Shown here in pieces: positions 25,484-33,741 of a stretch of 64,000 bases of DNA. Position 1 is the stretch's first letter; each line of letters opens with the position of its first letter. Below the pieces are notes generated by a model. That model did no database searches. It had not been told where the DNA came from and worked only from the letters and a program-made list of their open reading frames with translations. The stretch is from Haloferax massiliensis. Its GTDB lineage: Archaea; Halobacteriota; Halobacteria; Halobacteriales; Haloferacaceae. The stretch lies in assembly GCF_001368915.1 (NCBI RefSeq), contig NZ_CSTE01000002.1:1062497-1126496 (forward strand). The letters are read 5' to 3'. The translations under genes were made by a program, and so were the position numbers.

Positions 25484-26158
25484 ATGACCATTCCGACCGA
25501 CTCGGTCCGACGGTTCCGACTCCGCGGCGTGAACGCGTACCTCGTCTCCGACGGCTCGGAGACGGCGCTCGTCGACGCCGGGACGCCGTGGGACCGCGAC
25601 CGACTCCTCGGCGGTCTCGCCCGCGTGGACCTCGACCCCGGCGCAATCGACCGGGTGCTCGTGACGCATTTCGACCTCGACCACGTCGGGACGCTCGCCT
25701 CGCTCAGCCTCCGCGACGACGTGCCGATTCACCTCGCCGAGCCGGACGCCTCGCACCTGACCGGCGCGTCGAAGCCGTCGCTCCGCTCGCTGAAAGGCGC
25801 CGCACAGCGCGCGCTCGGGTCGTTCGTCGAGCGGCCGACGAACCCCGTGGAGGTCGTCCGCGACGGCGACGAACTCGGCGGCTTCGTCGCCTACCGAACG
25901 CCGGGACACACCCCCGGCCACACCGCGTTCGTCCACGAGGACCACGGGGTCGCGTTCGTCGGTGACCTGGTCCGCGAGTCGAACGGGCGGCTCGGTACGT
26001 TGCCGGCGTTCATGGCGACCGACGCCGCGGAGAACAGGCGGAGCGTCCGCGAGTTCGCGGCGCGCTGCCCGCCGGTCGACGTCGTCGCGGTGGGCCACGG
26101 CGAACCGGTCACGGAGTACGGATACGGCGCGCTCAAGCGACTCGCCGACAGGCTCTGA
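25484..26158 (+). CDS. Metallo-beta-lactamase-fold hydrolase
   Basis: 224-residue MBL-fold hydrolase. The zinc motif THFDLDHVG lies near residue 63 (H-x-D-x-D-H variant of HxHxDH; the second histidine of the usual H-x-H is replaced by Asp). PGHTPGHTAFVHEDHG, AFVGDLVRESNG and VAVGHGEPVTEYG complete the metal sites. A glyoxalase-II-like or lactonase-like enzyme is possible. I start at ATG 25484, about 28 bases after a T-rich promoter-like stretch. It is not obviously in an operon with the J-protein, 62 bases upstream. Confidence 0.87.
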   Translation: MTIPTDSVRRFRLRGVNAYLVSDGSETALVDAGTPWDRDRLLGGLARVDLDPGAIDRVLVTHFDLDHVGTLASLSLRDDVPIHLAEPDASHLTGASKPSLRSLKGAAQRALGSFVERPTNPVEVVRDGDELGGFVAYRTPGHTPGHTAFVHEDHGVAFVGDLVRESNGRLGTLPAFMATDAAENRRSVREFAARCPPVDVVAVGHGEPVTEYGYGALKRLADRL

Positions 26159-26235
26159 GCGGAAGCGACGCCGCTCTCTGTTCGGAGGGACGGGAGGCGA
26201 GACACCGAGCTATCGCTCGCGTCTGAGTTAAGAGC

Positions 26236-26348
26236 GGGGACCGCGGCCGAGCGCAGGTCCCCGGACTGACCAAGCCACTGTGAGGAGCACCAGTCTCACA
26301 GCTGCCTGACGCGCCCGGCGGAAGTGAATCGAACCACGCGCGTCAACA
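26236..26348 (+). ncRNA. Candidate structured non-coding RNA (three hairpins)
   Basis: In a 404-base gap without a supportable gene, three stem-loops follow one another: GGGGACC/GGTCCCC (26236-26262), CTGTGAG/CTCACAG (26278-26301) and TGACGCG/CGCGTCA (26307-26345), each with a seven-pair perfect stem. The trinucleotide ACA directly follows the last stem (26346-26348), so an H/ACA-like guide is one option, but no target-matching pocket could be shown. A transcript from the other strand is also possible: CTTTTTAC on the minus strand is placed as a TATA box about 25 bases before the same hairpins. The strand given is provisional. The boundaries are the hairpins themselves. Confidence 0.3.
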
Positions 26349-26465
26349 CCACGTTGGACACTAGTTGTAAAAAGTCCTTTGTTATCGCCAATTAGGACCA
26401 CGGCCTCCAGAACGACTGGATAAATATGCTCTTATGTGAGTCATTTGGCCGCTTCAACTGTACAC

Positions 26466-26483
26466 ATGGTAACCATCATGGTT
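26466..26483. repeat. Overlapping small palindromes in an AT-rich spacer
   Basis: AACCAT-C-ATGGTT (26471-26483) has perfect six-base arms, and ATGGT-A-ACCAT (26466-26476) overlaps it. They sit in the unusually AT-rich part (about 26370-26560) of the same gap, downstream of TAAATAT (26421-26427), which resembles a TATA box. Two tiny frames start here (26426-26506, 26466-26570) but show no support as genes. A protein-binding site is possible. Confidence 0.35.
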
Positions 26484-26562
26484 GTTACTGGACGAACGGC
26501 CGGTAGAATCGTGAAGAATCTATCGAATCCGCGGACGACGGTCGAATACGGCCGAAAACGGG

Positions 26563-27189
26563 TTATCTGACCAGATACGGGTCCGCTCCGGGCATGAAGC
26601 GGCCGAGGTCTGACTCGCGGCGGAAGTCGGTCGACTGGAGCTCCAGCAGGCCGGCGACGAGTTCGTCGTGGTCGCCGTCGTCCCACTCGGCGGGGTCCTT
26701 GATGGGCAACACGAGGAAGCCGCTCCCGCGGAGTTCTTTCCCGTGGAGCGTCTCCATGTCCACGTCGGTCTTCCAGCCGACGGACGTGTAGTTGTTCAGG
26801 ACGTGCTTCGTCGCCACCGCGCCGACCGGCAGGAGGACGTGCGCGGCGATAGCGCGGAGCTCCGCGTCGAAAAACCGCTCCATGTCGGTGTAGTCGGCCG
26901 CCGACGGCGTCCCGTCCGGCACGCACATGTGGAGATACGAGAGGAACGTGCTGTTGACGGTCGGTTCGTCGCCCGCCTCGGCCAGCAGTTCACCGTCTTC
27001 GAGCGCCGGGAACAGCCTCGCGCCCGCCTCCCCCGAAAAGGGGATGCCGGTCTCGACGCCCCCGTGGACGCCGGGGTGGTCGCCGATGACGTGGAAGTCG
27101 GCGTTGGCGTCGCCGTAGCCGGGGACGTACCGGTCACACGACGGTCGCATGTCGAACGGGTTTCTCGTGCGGTCGGTTACGTTTCTCAC
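26563..27189 (-). CDS. Uracil-DNA glycosylase superfamily protein
   Basis: 208 residues of the uracil-DNA glycosylase fold, probably removing uracil from DNA. The family motif reads HVIGDHPGVHGGVETGIPFS then GEAGARLF (compare the GEAPG...PFVGRAG loop of family 4). FLSYLHMCVPDG corresponds to the N-x-C-x-x-P region, and VLPVGAVATKHVL to the G-x-x-A helix. Only two cysteines are present (near residues 18 and 88), whereas typical family 4 enzymes use four to hold an iron-sulfur cluster, so this branch has apparently lost it. The C-terminal catalytic motif is also diverged (VLPIKDPAEW). Activity is probable but not certain. Confidence 0.75.
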   Translation of the reverse strand: MRNVTDRTRNPFDMRPSCDRYVPGYGDANADFHVIGDHPGVHGGVETGIPFSGEAGARLFPALEDGELLAEAGDEPTVNSTFLSYLHMCVPDGTPSAADYTDMERFFDAELRAIAAHVLLPVGAVATKHVLNNYTSVGWKTDVDMETLHGKELRGSGFLVLPIKDPAEWDDGDHDELVAGLLELQSTDFRRESDLGRFMPGADPYLVR

Positions 27190-27316
27190 GGTACACTCTG
27201 TGGGAGCGGTCGGTAAAGAAGACGTGGTTCCGCCCGATATCGTACACGAACGAGCGTGAGGAACGCGTCGAGAGAGTGAGAGAGCGTCGTCCGCGCCGTC
27301 GGCTCGGCGAGCGCCC

Positions 27317-27790
27317 TCAGAGCTCGACGCCCGAGGGGATGAGACTCTGGCTCCGCAGGAGCGTCCCGTCGCCGTCGTAGACGAGGAACGTCGATTTCTC
27401 GAAGGTCTCGAAGTGGTCGCCCTCGATGGCCACGTCGACGCGGTAGCGCCCCTCGTCGTCGCCCGCGACGCGCCCGTACTCGCGGGCCGCGCGGATGAAG
27501 TCCAGTACGTCCTCCGCCCGAGCGTTGAGTTCGAGGACGTAGTCGCCGGTGAGTCGGTCCGTCACGCTCACGACGCCGCGGGCGTCGTCGTCGTCGACGG
27601 AGTCTTGCAACCGAAAGGAGACGTCCAGTTCCTCCGCGGCGACCACGTCGCCGCCGGTCGAGAGGAACCGAGACCGAAGCTCCTCGGCCGGGCCGTAGAA
27701 GTCGATAGATACTGTCGGTTGGCGGGGGTCGCCGTCGTCCTCGTACCAATCGACGTCGCGGACATCGAGTTCGAAGTAGTCACGCCGCAT
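27317..27790 (-). CDS. Haloarchaeal conserved protein, possibly DUF5793 family
   Basis: 157-residue soluble acidic protein with an all-beta look: MRRDYFELDVRDVDWYEDD, then VSIDFYGPAEELRSRFLS, FRLQDSVDDDDARGVVSVTD, a helical centre (RAEDVLDFIRAAREYGRVAG) and the end YRVDVAIEGDHFETFEKSTF. There is no signal peptide, membrane helix or recognisable catalytic motif. From memory of haloarchaeal annotation it resembles DUF5793, but I could not test that. A TATA-like GTTAATAG lies about 30 bases before the ATG on the minus strand. It stands alone between a uracil-DNA glycosylase and a cupin gene. Confidence 0.7.
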   Translation of the reverse strand: MRRDYFELDVRDVDWYEDDGDPRQPTVSIDFYGPAEELRSRFLSTGGDVVAAEELDVSFRLQDSVDDDDARGVVSVTDRLTGDYVLELNARAEDVLDFIRAAREYGRVAGDDEGRYRVDVAIEGDHFETFEKSTFLVYDGDGTLLRSQSLIPSGVEL

Positions 27791-28001
27791 TCCGTACTGT
27801 TGGTTGTACTGCGCGGCCTATTAACGTGACGCCCCCCGAACGTGGTTCCGGGGTCGAAACCGGCCGAATGCGCCGGTTCGACACGGGAACGCCGCTCTCG
27901 TCGGTTCCGGCCGCCGCCGGAGTCGGGACGCGCCGAGCGAACGCCGGCCGCCCCCGCGTCGGTCACAACCGTTATCGGTCGCCGCCGCGAGCGAACCGCG
28001 T

Positions 28002-28367
28002 ATGGAACCCGTCAACCTCGACGAGAGCTTCGCGTCGTTCGACGAGACGTGGGCCCCGAGAATCGCCGCGGAGCTGAACGACTACGCGGTGAAGGTCGCG
28101 AAGCTCGACGGCGAGTTCGTCTGGCACGCCCACGACGAGACAGACGAGCTGTTTCTCGTCCGCGACGGGCGGCTCCGAATCGAGTTCCGCGACCGCGACG
28201 ACGCGGACCTCGGGCCGGGCGACCTCCTCGTGGTCCCCCGCGGCGTCGAACACCGGCCCGTGGCACTCGAACCGACCGAGGTGCTCCTCGTCGAGCCGAC
28301 CGAGACGCTCAACACCGGCGACGCCGCGGAGAGCGACCTGACTCACGACCCCGAACGACTCTCCTGA
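28002..28367 (+). CDS. Cupin-fold protein
   Basis: 121-residue single-domain cupin. The two cupin motifs are clear: WHAHDETDELFLVRDGRLRI (metal His-x-His and Glu) and GDLLVVPRGVEHRPVAL (G-D-x-x-x-x-P...H). It lacks a helix-turn-helix or other added domain. Such small cupins act as metal-dependent isomerases, dioxygenases or ligand sensors; no substrate is suggested by context. A TATA-like CGTTATCG lies 28 bases before the ATG, fitting a leaderless transcript. Confidence 0.85.
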   Translation: MEPVNLDESFASFDETWAPRIAAELNDYAVKVAKLDGEFVWHAHDETDELFLVRDGRLRIEFRDRDDADLGPGDLLVVPRGVEHRPVALEPTEVLLVEPTETLNTGDAAESDLTHDPERLS

Positions 28368-28464
28368 GGAGTCGACCGGACCGGGGACCGCCTGCGACCG
28401 CGCCGCCCCGCCGACGTGCCCGCGCCGTCGGTAGTTTTTACCTGTCAGACCGTGCGATTGTCCT

Positions 28465-28962
28465 ATGGTCTGGGTCCGCTCCGAACACGCGGGTGCGCTG
28501 GCCGTCGTCTCGACGTGGCTCTGCGCGCTCGTCCCGTGGAACGTCACGTACACGCAGAACCTCTCGGGCGTGAGCCTGCTTTATATCCGGTTCCCCTTCG
28601 CCGAGATTCAGTTCTCGTGGGGACTCTCCACTCCCGTCGTGGTCAGGTCCCCGCTTGCTTCGCTTTCAGTCCAGTCGGGACAGACCGTCGCCGTCGCCTA
28701 TCAGGCGTGGGTCGTCGGCGCGGCCGTCCTCGCGCTCGCGGTGCTGTTCTCCCTCGTCTACTACCTGCGCGACGAGCGGGTCGAAGCCGGGCCGGTCGAC
28801 CCCGTTCGGGTCCTCGGCGGACTCCTCGGCGTCGTCGGCGTCGTCTTCGCCGCGGCGACGTATCTGCTCGCGACGCGCGGGCTCCCGGGGGTTCCGCTCC
28901 CGGTCGGCGTCGTCATCGCGCTCGTCCTCGCCGGCGTTCTCCTGACCGTCGACCGGACCTGA
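28465..28962 (+). CDS. Four-helix membrane protein, haloarchaeal hypothetical
   Basis: 165-residue integral membrane protein. Helices at residues about 8-25, 70-93, 108-127 and 137-160 are separated by short loops; the longer loop between the first and second (NVTYTQNLSGVSLLYIRFPF, then IQFSWGLSTPVVV) is probably outside the membrane. It has no recognised family to me, though its order of helices and short size resemble haloarchaea-restricted DUF membrane proteins. A T-rich TATA-like AGTTTTTAC is 29 bases before the ATG. Confidence 0.7.
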   Translation: MVWVRSEHAGALAVVSTWLCALVPWNVTYTQNLSGVSLLYIRFPFAEIQFSWGLSTPVVVRSPLASLSVQSGQTVAVAYQAWVVGAAVLALAVLFSLVYYLRDERVEAGPVDPVRVLGGLLGVVGVVFAAATYLLATRGLPGVPLPVGVVIALVLAGVLLTVDRT

Positions 28963-29015
28963 ACGCGCGCCGCGGGCCGGTCGTTCACCCCGAGTGACAG
29001 TCTCCCGCGCGGACC

Positions 29016-29021
29016 TTTTAA
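29016..29021 (+). promoter_or_regulatory. Probable TATA box of the pilB-pilC unit
   Basis: TTTTAA at 29016-29021 would place transcription start near 29045. This argues against the first in-frame start (GTG 29022, inside the promoter) and supports ATG 29064, which is also preceded by GGGTGA. Confidence 0.5.
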
Positions 29022-29063
29022 GTGCTGACCCGCCATACCTCCCGACCAACTGACCGGGTGACG

Positions 29064-30758
29064 ATGGCACGAGATACGACGAGCGAGACGACGGTGACGC
29101 GCGACCCGCGGGCCGACCGAGGGGTGCTGAGACTCCTCGCCGACGGGGAGTTCGACGCCGCGGCCGCCGAGGCCGAACGGCTCCTGCGCCGAACCGCGGA
29201 GATGCTGCGGGGGTCTGACCTCGACGTGCGCCCGCTTTCGCCCGACGACACGCCGCTCGGGACGTACGAGGTCCCCGAGGGCCACGAGGAGGTCGAGCGC
29301 TACTGGGTGAACGCCCCCTTCGCCTACGTCGTCGTCACCTACGACGGTGACGCGACCGCCCACCGGTACCACACCGTCGAACCCGACCTCGACGCGTTCG
29401 AGGCGTCGCTGCTCGAACGCGTCCGCACCGACGTCCGCGACCCGCTTTTGTACCGCCGCGAGGCGGACCCGCGGACCGAGACGGCGCTCGTCGAGGAACT
29501 CCAGTCGATTCTCGAACAGTACGGGCTGGAACTCGACATGAACACCTTCTACACGCTTCTGTACTACCTCCGGCGCGACTTCCACGGCTACGGACCGCTG
29601 GACCCGCTGATGAAGGACCCGCACATCGAGGACATCTCGTGTGACGGCTACGACCTGCCGCTTTTCGTCTACCACGACGAGTACACCGACATCGCCACCA
29701 ACGTCTCGTTCGAGGCCGAGGAGCTCGACAACTACGTCATCCGACTCGCCCAGCGCTCGGGTCAGCACATCAGCGTCGGCGACCCCGTCCTCGGGACGAC
29801 GCTTCCGAACGGCGCGCGCGCAGAGCTAGCACTCGGCGAGGAGGTCACGCCGCGGGGGTCGGCGTTCACCATCCGCCTGTACGCCGAAGAGCCGTTCACG
29901 CCCATCGACCTCGTGCGCTACGGCACGTTCTCCATCGAGCAGATGGCCTACCTGTGGCTCTGTATCGAACACAACAAGAGCCTCATCTTCGCGGGCGGCA
30001 CCGCCTCGGGCAAGACCACCTCGATGAACGCGGTGTCGATGTTCGTCCCGCCGCGGTCGAAGGTGCTGTCCATCGAGGACACCCGCGAACTCGCGCTCTA
30101 CCACGACAACTGGCTGTCGTCCGTCACCCGCGAGCGACTCCACGAGGGGACCGACATCTCGATGTACGACCTGCTTCGCTCCGCGCTCCGGCACCGCCCC
30201 GAGTACATCATCGTCGGCGAGGTGCGCGGCGACGAGGCCGTGACGCTGTTTCAGGCGATGAACACCGGCCACACGACGTTCTCGACGATGCACGCCGACA
30301 GCATCGAGACGGTCATCAACCGCCTCGAAAACGAGCCCATCAACGTCCCCCGCGCGATGGTGCAGTCGCTGGACCTGCTGTGCGTCCAGACGCTCACCCG
30401 CCACGACGGCGAGCGCGTCCGCCGCTCGCAGACCATCGGCGAAATCGGCGACATCGACCAGCGGACCGGCGAACTCGACTACTCGTCTGCGTTCGCGTGG
30501 GAGCCCGAGACCGACACGTTCAGCCAGAACGACAGCTCGCTTCTCACCGAAATTCAGCGCGAGAACGGCTGGTCGCGGACCGAACTCCGGCGCGAACTCC
30601 GGCGACGCGAGACGTTCCTCCGGTACCTCCTCGATAAGGGCGTCACCGACTACCGGCGCTTTACGGCGCTCATCAACGAGTACTACGCGGACTCCGAAGA
30701 CGTGATGCGGCGCGTCGAGGCCGACGAGAACATCGTCGACGCCGGCTCGGAGGCCTGA
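29064..30758 (+). CDS. pilB: Type IV pilus-like secretion ATPase
   Basis: 564-residue hexameric ATPase of the GspE/PilB/VirB11 family that powers assembly of archaeal type IV pilus-like fibres at the cytoplasmic membrane. A long N-terminal region (residues 1-150) is followed by NTFYTLLYYLRRDFHGYGPL and DISCDGYDLPLFVYH. The ATPase core has Walker A GGTASGKTTSMNA near residue 310, the Asp-box (LSIEDTREL), Walker B-like IIVGEVRGDEAVTLFQAM and the His-box TTFSTMHADS. I start at ATG 29064 because the frame before it runs through the promoter. pilC follows after a one-base gap, preceded by a GGAGG ribosome-binding site. Haloarchaea carry several such pilB-pilC pairs; no pilin gene is near. Confidence 0.92.
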   Translation: MARDTTSETTVTRDPRADRGVLRLLADGEFDAAAAEAERLLRRTAEMLRGSDLDVRPLSPDDTPLGTYEVPEGHEEVERYWVNAPFAYVVVTYDGDATAHRYHTVEPDLDAFEASLLERVRTDVRDPLLYRREADPRTETALVEELQSILEQYGLELDMNTFYTLLYYLRRDFHGYGPLDPLMKDPHIEDISCDGYDLPLFVYHDEYTDIATNVSFEAEELDNYVIRLAQRSGQHISVGDPVLGTTLPNGARAELALGEEVTPRGSAFTIRLYAEEPFTPIDLVRYGTFSIEQMAYLWLCIEHNKSLIFAGGTASGKTTSMNAVSMFVPPRSKVLSIEDTRELALYHDNWLSSVTRERLHEGTDISMYDLLRSALRHRPEYIIVGEVRGDEAVTLFQAMNTGHTTFSTMHADSIETVINRLENEPINVPRAMVQSLDLLCVQTLTRHDGERVRRSQTIGEIGDIDQRTGELDYSSAFAWEPETDTFSQNDSSLLTEIQRENGWSRTELRRELRRRETFLRYLLDKGVTDYRRFTALINEYYADSEDVMRRVEADENIVDAGSEA

Positions 30759-30759
30759 G

Positions 30760-32867
30760 ATGCCCGCCGCGCAGTTCCTGTCTCTGCTCCCCCTCGTCCT
30801 CGCCGTCCTCCTCGTCCTCCCCGTCGTCCTGTCGCCGGTGAGCCGCGCCGCCGACCTCCTCGTCTCGCGGGTCGCGCTCTCCGTCTTCGGGTTCTACGTC
30901 GCCAACGAGAACCCCCGGCGCAGGGGACAGCGAAACCAACTGCGGGCGGCGCACGTGAGCGTCACACACCGGGTGTACGCCTCGCGGACGCTCCTCATGG
31001 CGGGCGTCTTCGGCGTCGCCGGGAGCGTCTTCGGCGTCTACCTCGCCGCCGCGGCGCTCGACACCCTCGCCGTCCAGTCCGAGACGATTCGGGAGGTCCT
31101 CCCCGCTCCGCTCGGCTTCCTCGGCGGCCTCACGAGCATTCGGGCGCTCTCGCTCCACGACCTGTTTCTCGCGCTTCTGCTTTCGAGCGCGACGCTCGGG
31201 ACGCTCCTCGCGCTCGGCGTCTACTGGGGCCGGTGGTACGTCCTCACCGAGCGGGCGCGGACCCGCTCGTCGGAAATCGAGGCGACGCTCCCGCGGACGG
31301 TCGCGTTCGTCTTCGCGCTGTCGCGGTCGGGGATGCCGTTCCCGAAGGTGCTGGAGACGCTGGCCCGAAACGAGGCCATCTACGGCGAGGCGGCGCGCGA
31401 GGTCGGCATCGTCGTCCGCGACATGGACGCCTTCGGCACCGACGTGCTCACCGCCCTCCAGTCGATGGCCACGCGGACGCCGAGTCCGAGCCTCGAAGAG
31501 TTCGCCGAGAACCTCGCCAGCGTCCTCGGGAGCGGCCGCAACCTCTCGTCGTTCCTCCAAGAGCAGTACGAGCGGTTTCAGGCGGAGGCGGAGGCCCAAC
31601 AACAGCAGTACCTCGACCTGCTTTCGACGTTCGCGGAGGTGTACGTCACCGTCCTCGTCGCCGGCCCGCTGTTTTTCATCACCGTCCTCGTCGTCATCGG
31701 CCTCGTCCTCGCGGACACGCTGACGCTCATCCGGGTCGTCGGCTACGTCGGCATCCCGCTGGCGAGTTTCGGCTTCGTCGTCTACATCGACAGCATCACC
31801 GAGTCGCTCCGGGGCGCGACGGTCGCGGACGACGGCGCGGACACCGCGAGCGACTCGGTTCGCCGTATCGGCACATCCGCCGACGGCGGCGGGCCGCCCG
31901 CGACGTCCGAGGCGACCCGTGGGGCGCGAACCGCGAGCGACTCGCCGCCTTCGACCGCTTCCGCGCGGTTCGCGACTGGTTCGAGCGCCCGCTCGACACC
32001 CTCGGACGCAAGCCGCTCGCCGCGCTCGCGCTCACCGTCCCGCTGGGGCTGGTCTGGGTCGCGCTCCGGACCACGCTCCCCGCGGACCCGACGATACTCG
32101 GCGTCGCCGACGCGGCGGACCAACACGTCGTCGAGGCCGCAATCGGCGCGCTCGTCGTCGTCTCGGCGTTCCACGAGCTTCGGAAGCGTCGAATCCGCGC
32201 CATCGAGCGGAGCATGCCCGACTTCCTCGACCGCCTCGCCAGCGTCAACGAGGCCGGCCTGACGGTCGTCCAGAGCCTCCGCCGGGTGTCGGCGTCGGAC
32301 CTCGGGCCGCTCGGCGACGAGGTCACCCGCGTCGTCCGCGACATCGACTGGGGGGCCGACGCCCAGACCGCCCTCCGGCGGATGGACCGCCGGACGGCGA
32401 GTCCGATGGTGTCGCGGTCGGTGACCCTCATCGCCAACGCGATGAGCGCCAGCGGTGACCTCGCGCCCGTGCTCCGCATCGCGGCCAACGAGGCCCAAGA
32501 CAGCCGCCGCCTCGCCCGCGAGCGGAACCAAGAGATGGTCACCTACCTCCTCGTCATCTACATCTCGTTTCTCGTCTTCCTCGGTATCATCGCCGCGCTG
32601 ACGGTGTCGTTCATCCCGGCGGTCGAGCAGGCCAGCGCCGGTGCCGTCGGCTCCGGCGAGGTCGCGGGCGTCAGTTCGGGCACGTTCTCGGGCCTGCGCG
32701 ACGTGAACACGGCCTCGTACACGCTGTTGTTCTTCCACGTCACGGCGATTCAGGGGCTCTGCTCGGGGCTCATCGCCGGACAGCTCGGTGAGGGACAGGT
32801 CGCCGACGGCGTCAAACACGCGGCCATCCTGCTCGTCATCACCTACGTGACGTTCATGTTCATCTGA
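30760..32867 (+). pseudogene. pilC: Type IV pilus membrane-core protein PilC/TadC, frameshifted
   Basis: Polytopic membrane partner of the adjacent PilB ATPase, with two T2SSF domains. The first half (helices about residues 5-35, 80-105, 125-155, then the GMPFPKVLETLARNEAIYGE and LSSFLQEQYERFQAEAE blocks) reads from ATG 30760. Near 31905-31912 the natural sequence jumps frame: codons from 31911 on (GDPWGANRERLAAFDRFRA...) continue the protein in the -1 phase to TGA 32865-32867. The second half has MPDFLDRLASVNEAGLTVVQ, MVSRSVTLIANAMSASGDLA, and closing helices. One extra base near GTCCGAGGCGACC restores a single protein of about 702 residues. The downstream part of the first frame (to 32262) is nonsense. 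Sequencing error is as likely as decay. Confidence 0.85.
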
Positions 32868-32955
32868 CCGCGCGTGGCCCGCCCGCCGACCGCCTGCTCC
32901 CGCCGACCGCGACGCGACCCGTGCGGTCTTTGTCCCGCCGCCGCGACCGACCGGC

Positions 32956-33609
32956 ATGGACGGAGACGAACCCCGAGACGGGGTCCGCGAGACGTACGAC
33001 CGCATCGCGTCGCACTTCGCGTCGACCCGCGAGTACCCGTGGCCCGAAGTCGAGTCGTTCGTCGACGACGCGACCGAGTCGGGGGCGGCCGAACGCGCGC
33101 TCGACCTCGGCTGTGGAAACGGTCGGCACGTCGAACTCCTCTCTGCACACGCCGACGAGGTCGTCGGCCTCGACGTGAGCCGCGGCCTGCTCGACGAGGC
33201 GGTCGCGCGGGCGGCCGAGCGCGGCTTCGACGCCGGACTCGTGCAGGGCGACGCCTCGCGGCTCCCATTCGCCGCCGACGCCTTCGACCTCGCGGTGTAC
33301 GTGGCGACGATTCACCACCTCGCGCCGCGGGCGGCGCGCGTGGCGAGCCTGAACGAACTCGCGCGCGTGCTCGACGCCGACGGCCGCGCGGTCGTCAGCG
33401 CGTGGAGCACGGCCCACGACACCTTCGACCGCGAGGACGGCTTCGACACGACGGTCGACTGGACGCTCCCCGGCGGCGAGACGGTCCCCCGATTTTACCA
33501 CATCTACGCGCCCGACGAGTTCGACGCCGACCTCGACGCGAGCGACCTCGCGGTCGTCGAATCGACGGTGTCCAGCGGGAACTGCTACGCCGTCGTCGCC
33601 GGGCGCTGA
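32956..33609 (+). CDS. Class I SAM-dependent methyltransferase, Trm9/ALKBH8-like
   Basis: 217-residue Rossmann methyltransferase. Motif I is ALDLGCGNGRHVELLSAHAD near residue 47, the acidic end of the second strand is VVGLDVSRGLLDEA, and motif IV is FDLAVYVATIHHLAPR. The HHLA sequence, the following RVASLNELARVLDADGR and the later RFYHIYAPDEF are closest to the Trm9/ALKBH8 family, which in eukaryotes methylates a wobble-uridine side chain in tRNA. Whether an archaeal homologue has that role is not known to me. No tRNA-modification gene is adjacent. It begins 88 bases after pilC. Confidence 0.82.
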   Translation: MDGDEPRDGVRETYDRIASHFASTREYPWPEVESFVDDATESGAAERALDLGCGNGRHVELLSAHADEVVGLDVSRGLLDEAVARAAERGFDAGLVQGDASRLPFAADAFDLAVYVATIHHLAPRAARVASLNELARVLDADGRAVVSAWSTAHDTFDREDGFDTTVDWTLPGGETVPRFYHIYAPDEFDADLDASDLAVVESTVSSGNCYAVVAGR

Positions 33610-33711
33610 GCGTCGCGGTCGCTGTGAGCGCGGTCGGCTTCGGGCGTCGCGGTTGGCGTGCGGGTTGCTAACTCGTCTCGGGTGGATGCCGGCCGCGCAC
33701 AGGTGATGTGG

Positions 33712-33719
33712 GCTTAAGA
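33712..33719 (+). promoter_or_regulatory. Probable TATA box of the thioredoxin-reductase-like gene
   Basis: GCTTAAGA, centre about 33716, lies 26 bases before the ATG at 33742, as expected for a leaderless haloarchaeal transcript. Confidence 0.5.
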
Positions 33720-33741
33720 GCGCCGCGACGAATTCCCGTGT

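Noticed and set aside
26325-26346. A tRNA on the minus strand suggested by GGTTCGATTC
   Set aside because: No T stem, anticodon arm or acceptor stem can be formed around the T-loop-like sequence.
26441-26926. 161-codon minus-strand frame overlapping the uracil-DNA glycosylase
   Set aside because: It is out of phase with the glycosylase and Arg-rich through the overlap, and it has no promoter or start context.
29022-29063. Upstream start for pilB giving 14 extra residues
   Set aside because: The codons overlap the TATA-like TTTTAA and lie upstream of the expected transcription start; ATG 29064 has a better context.
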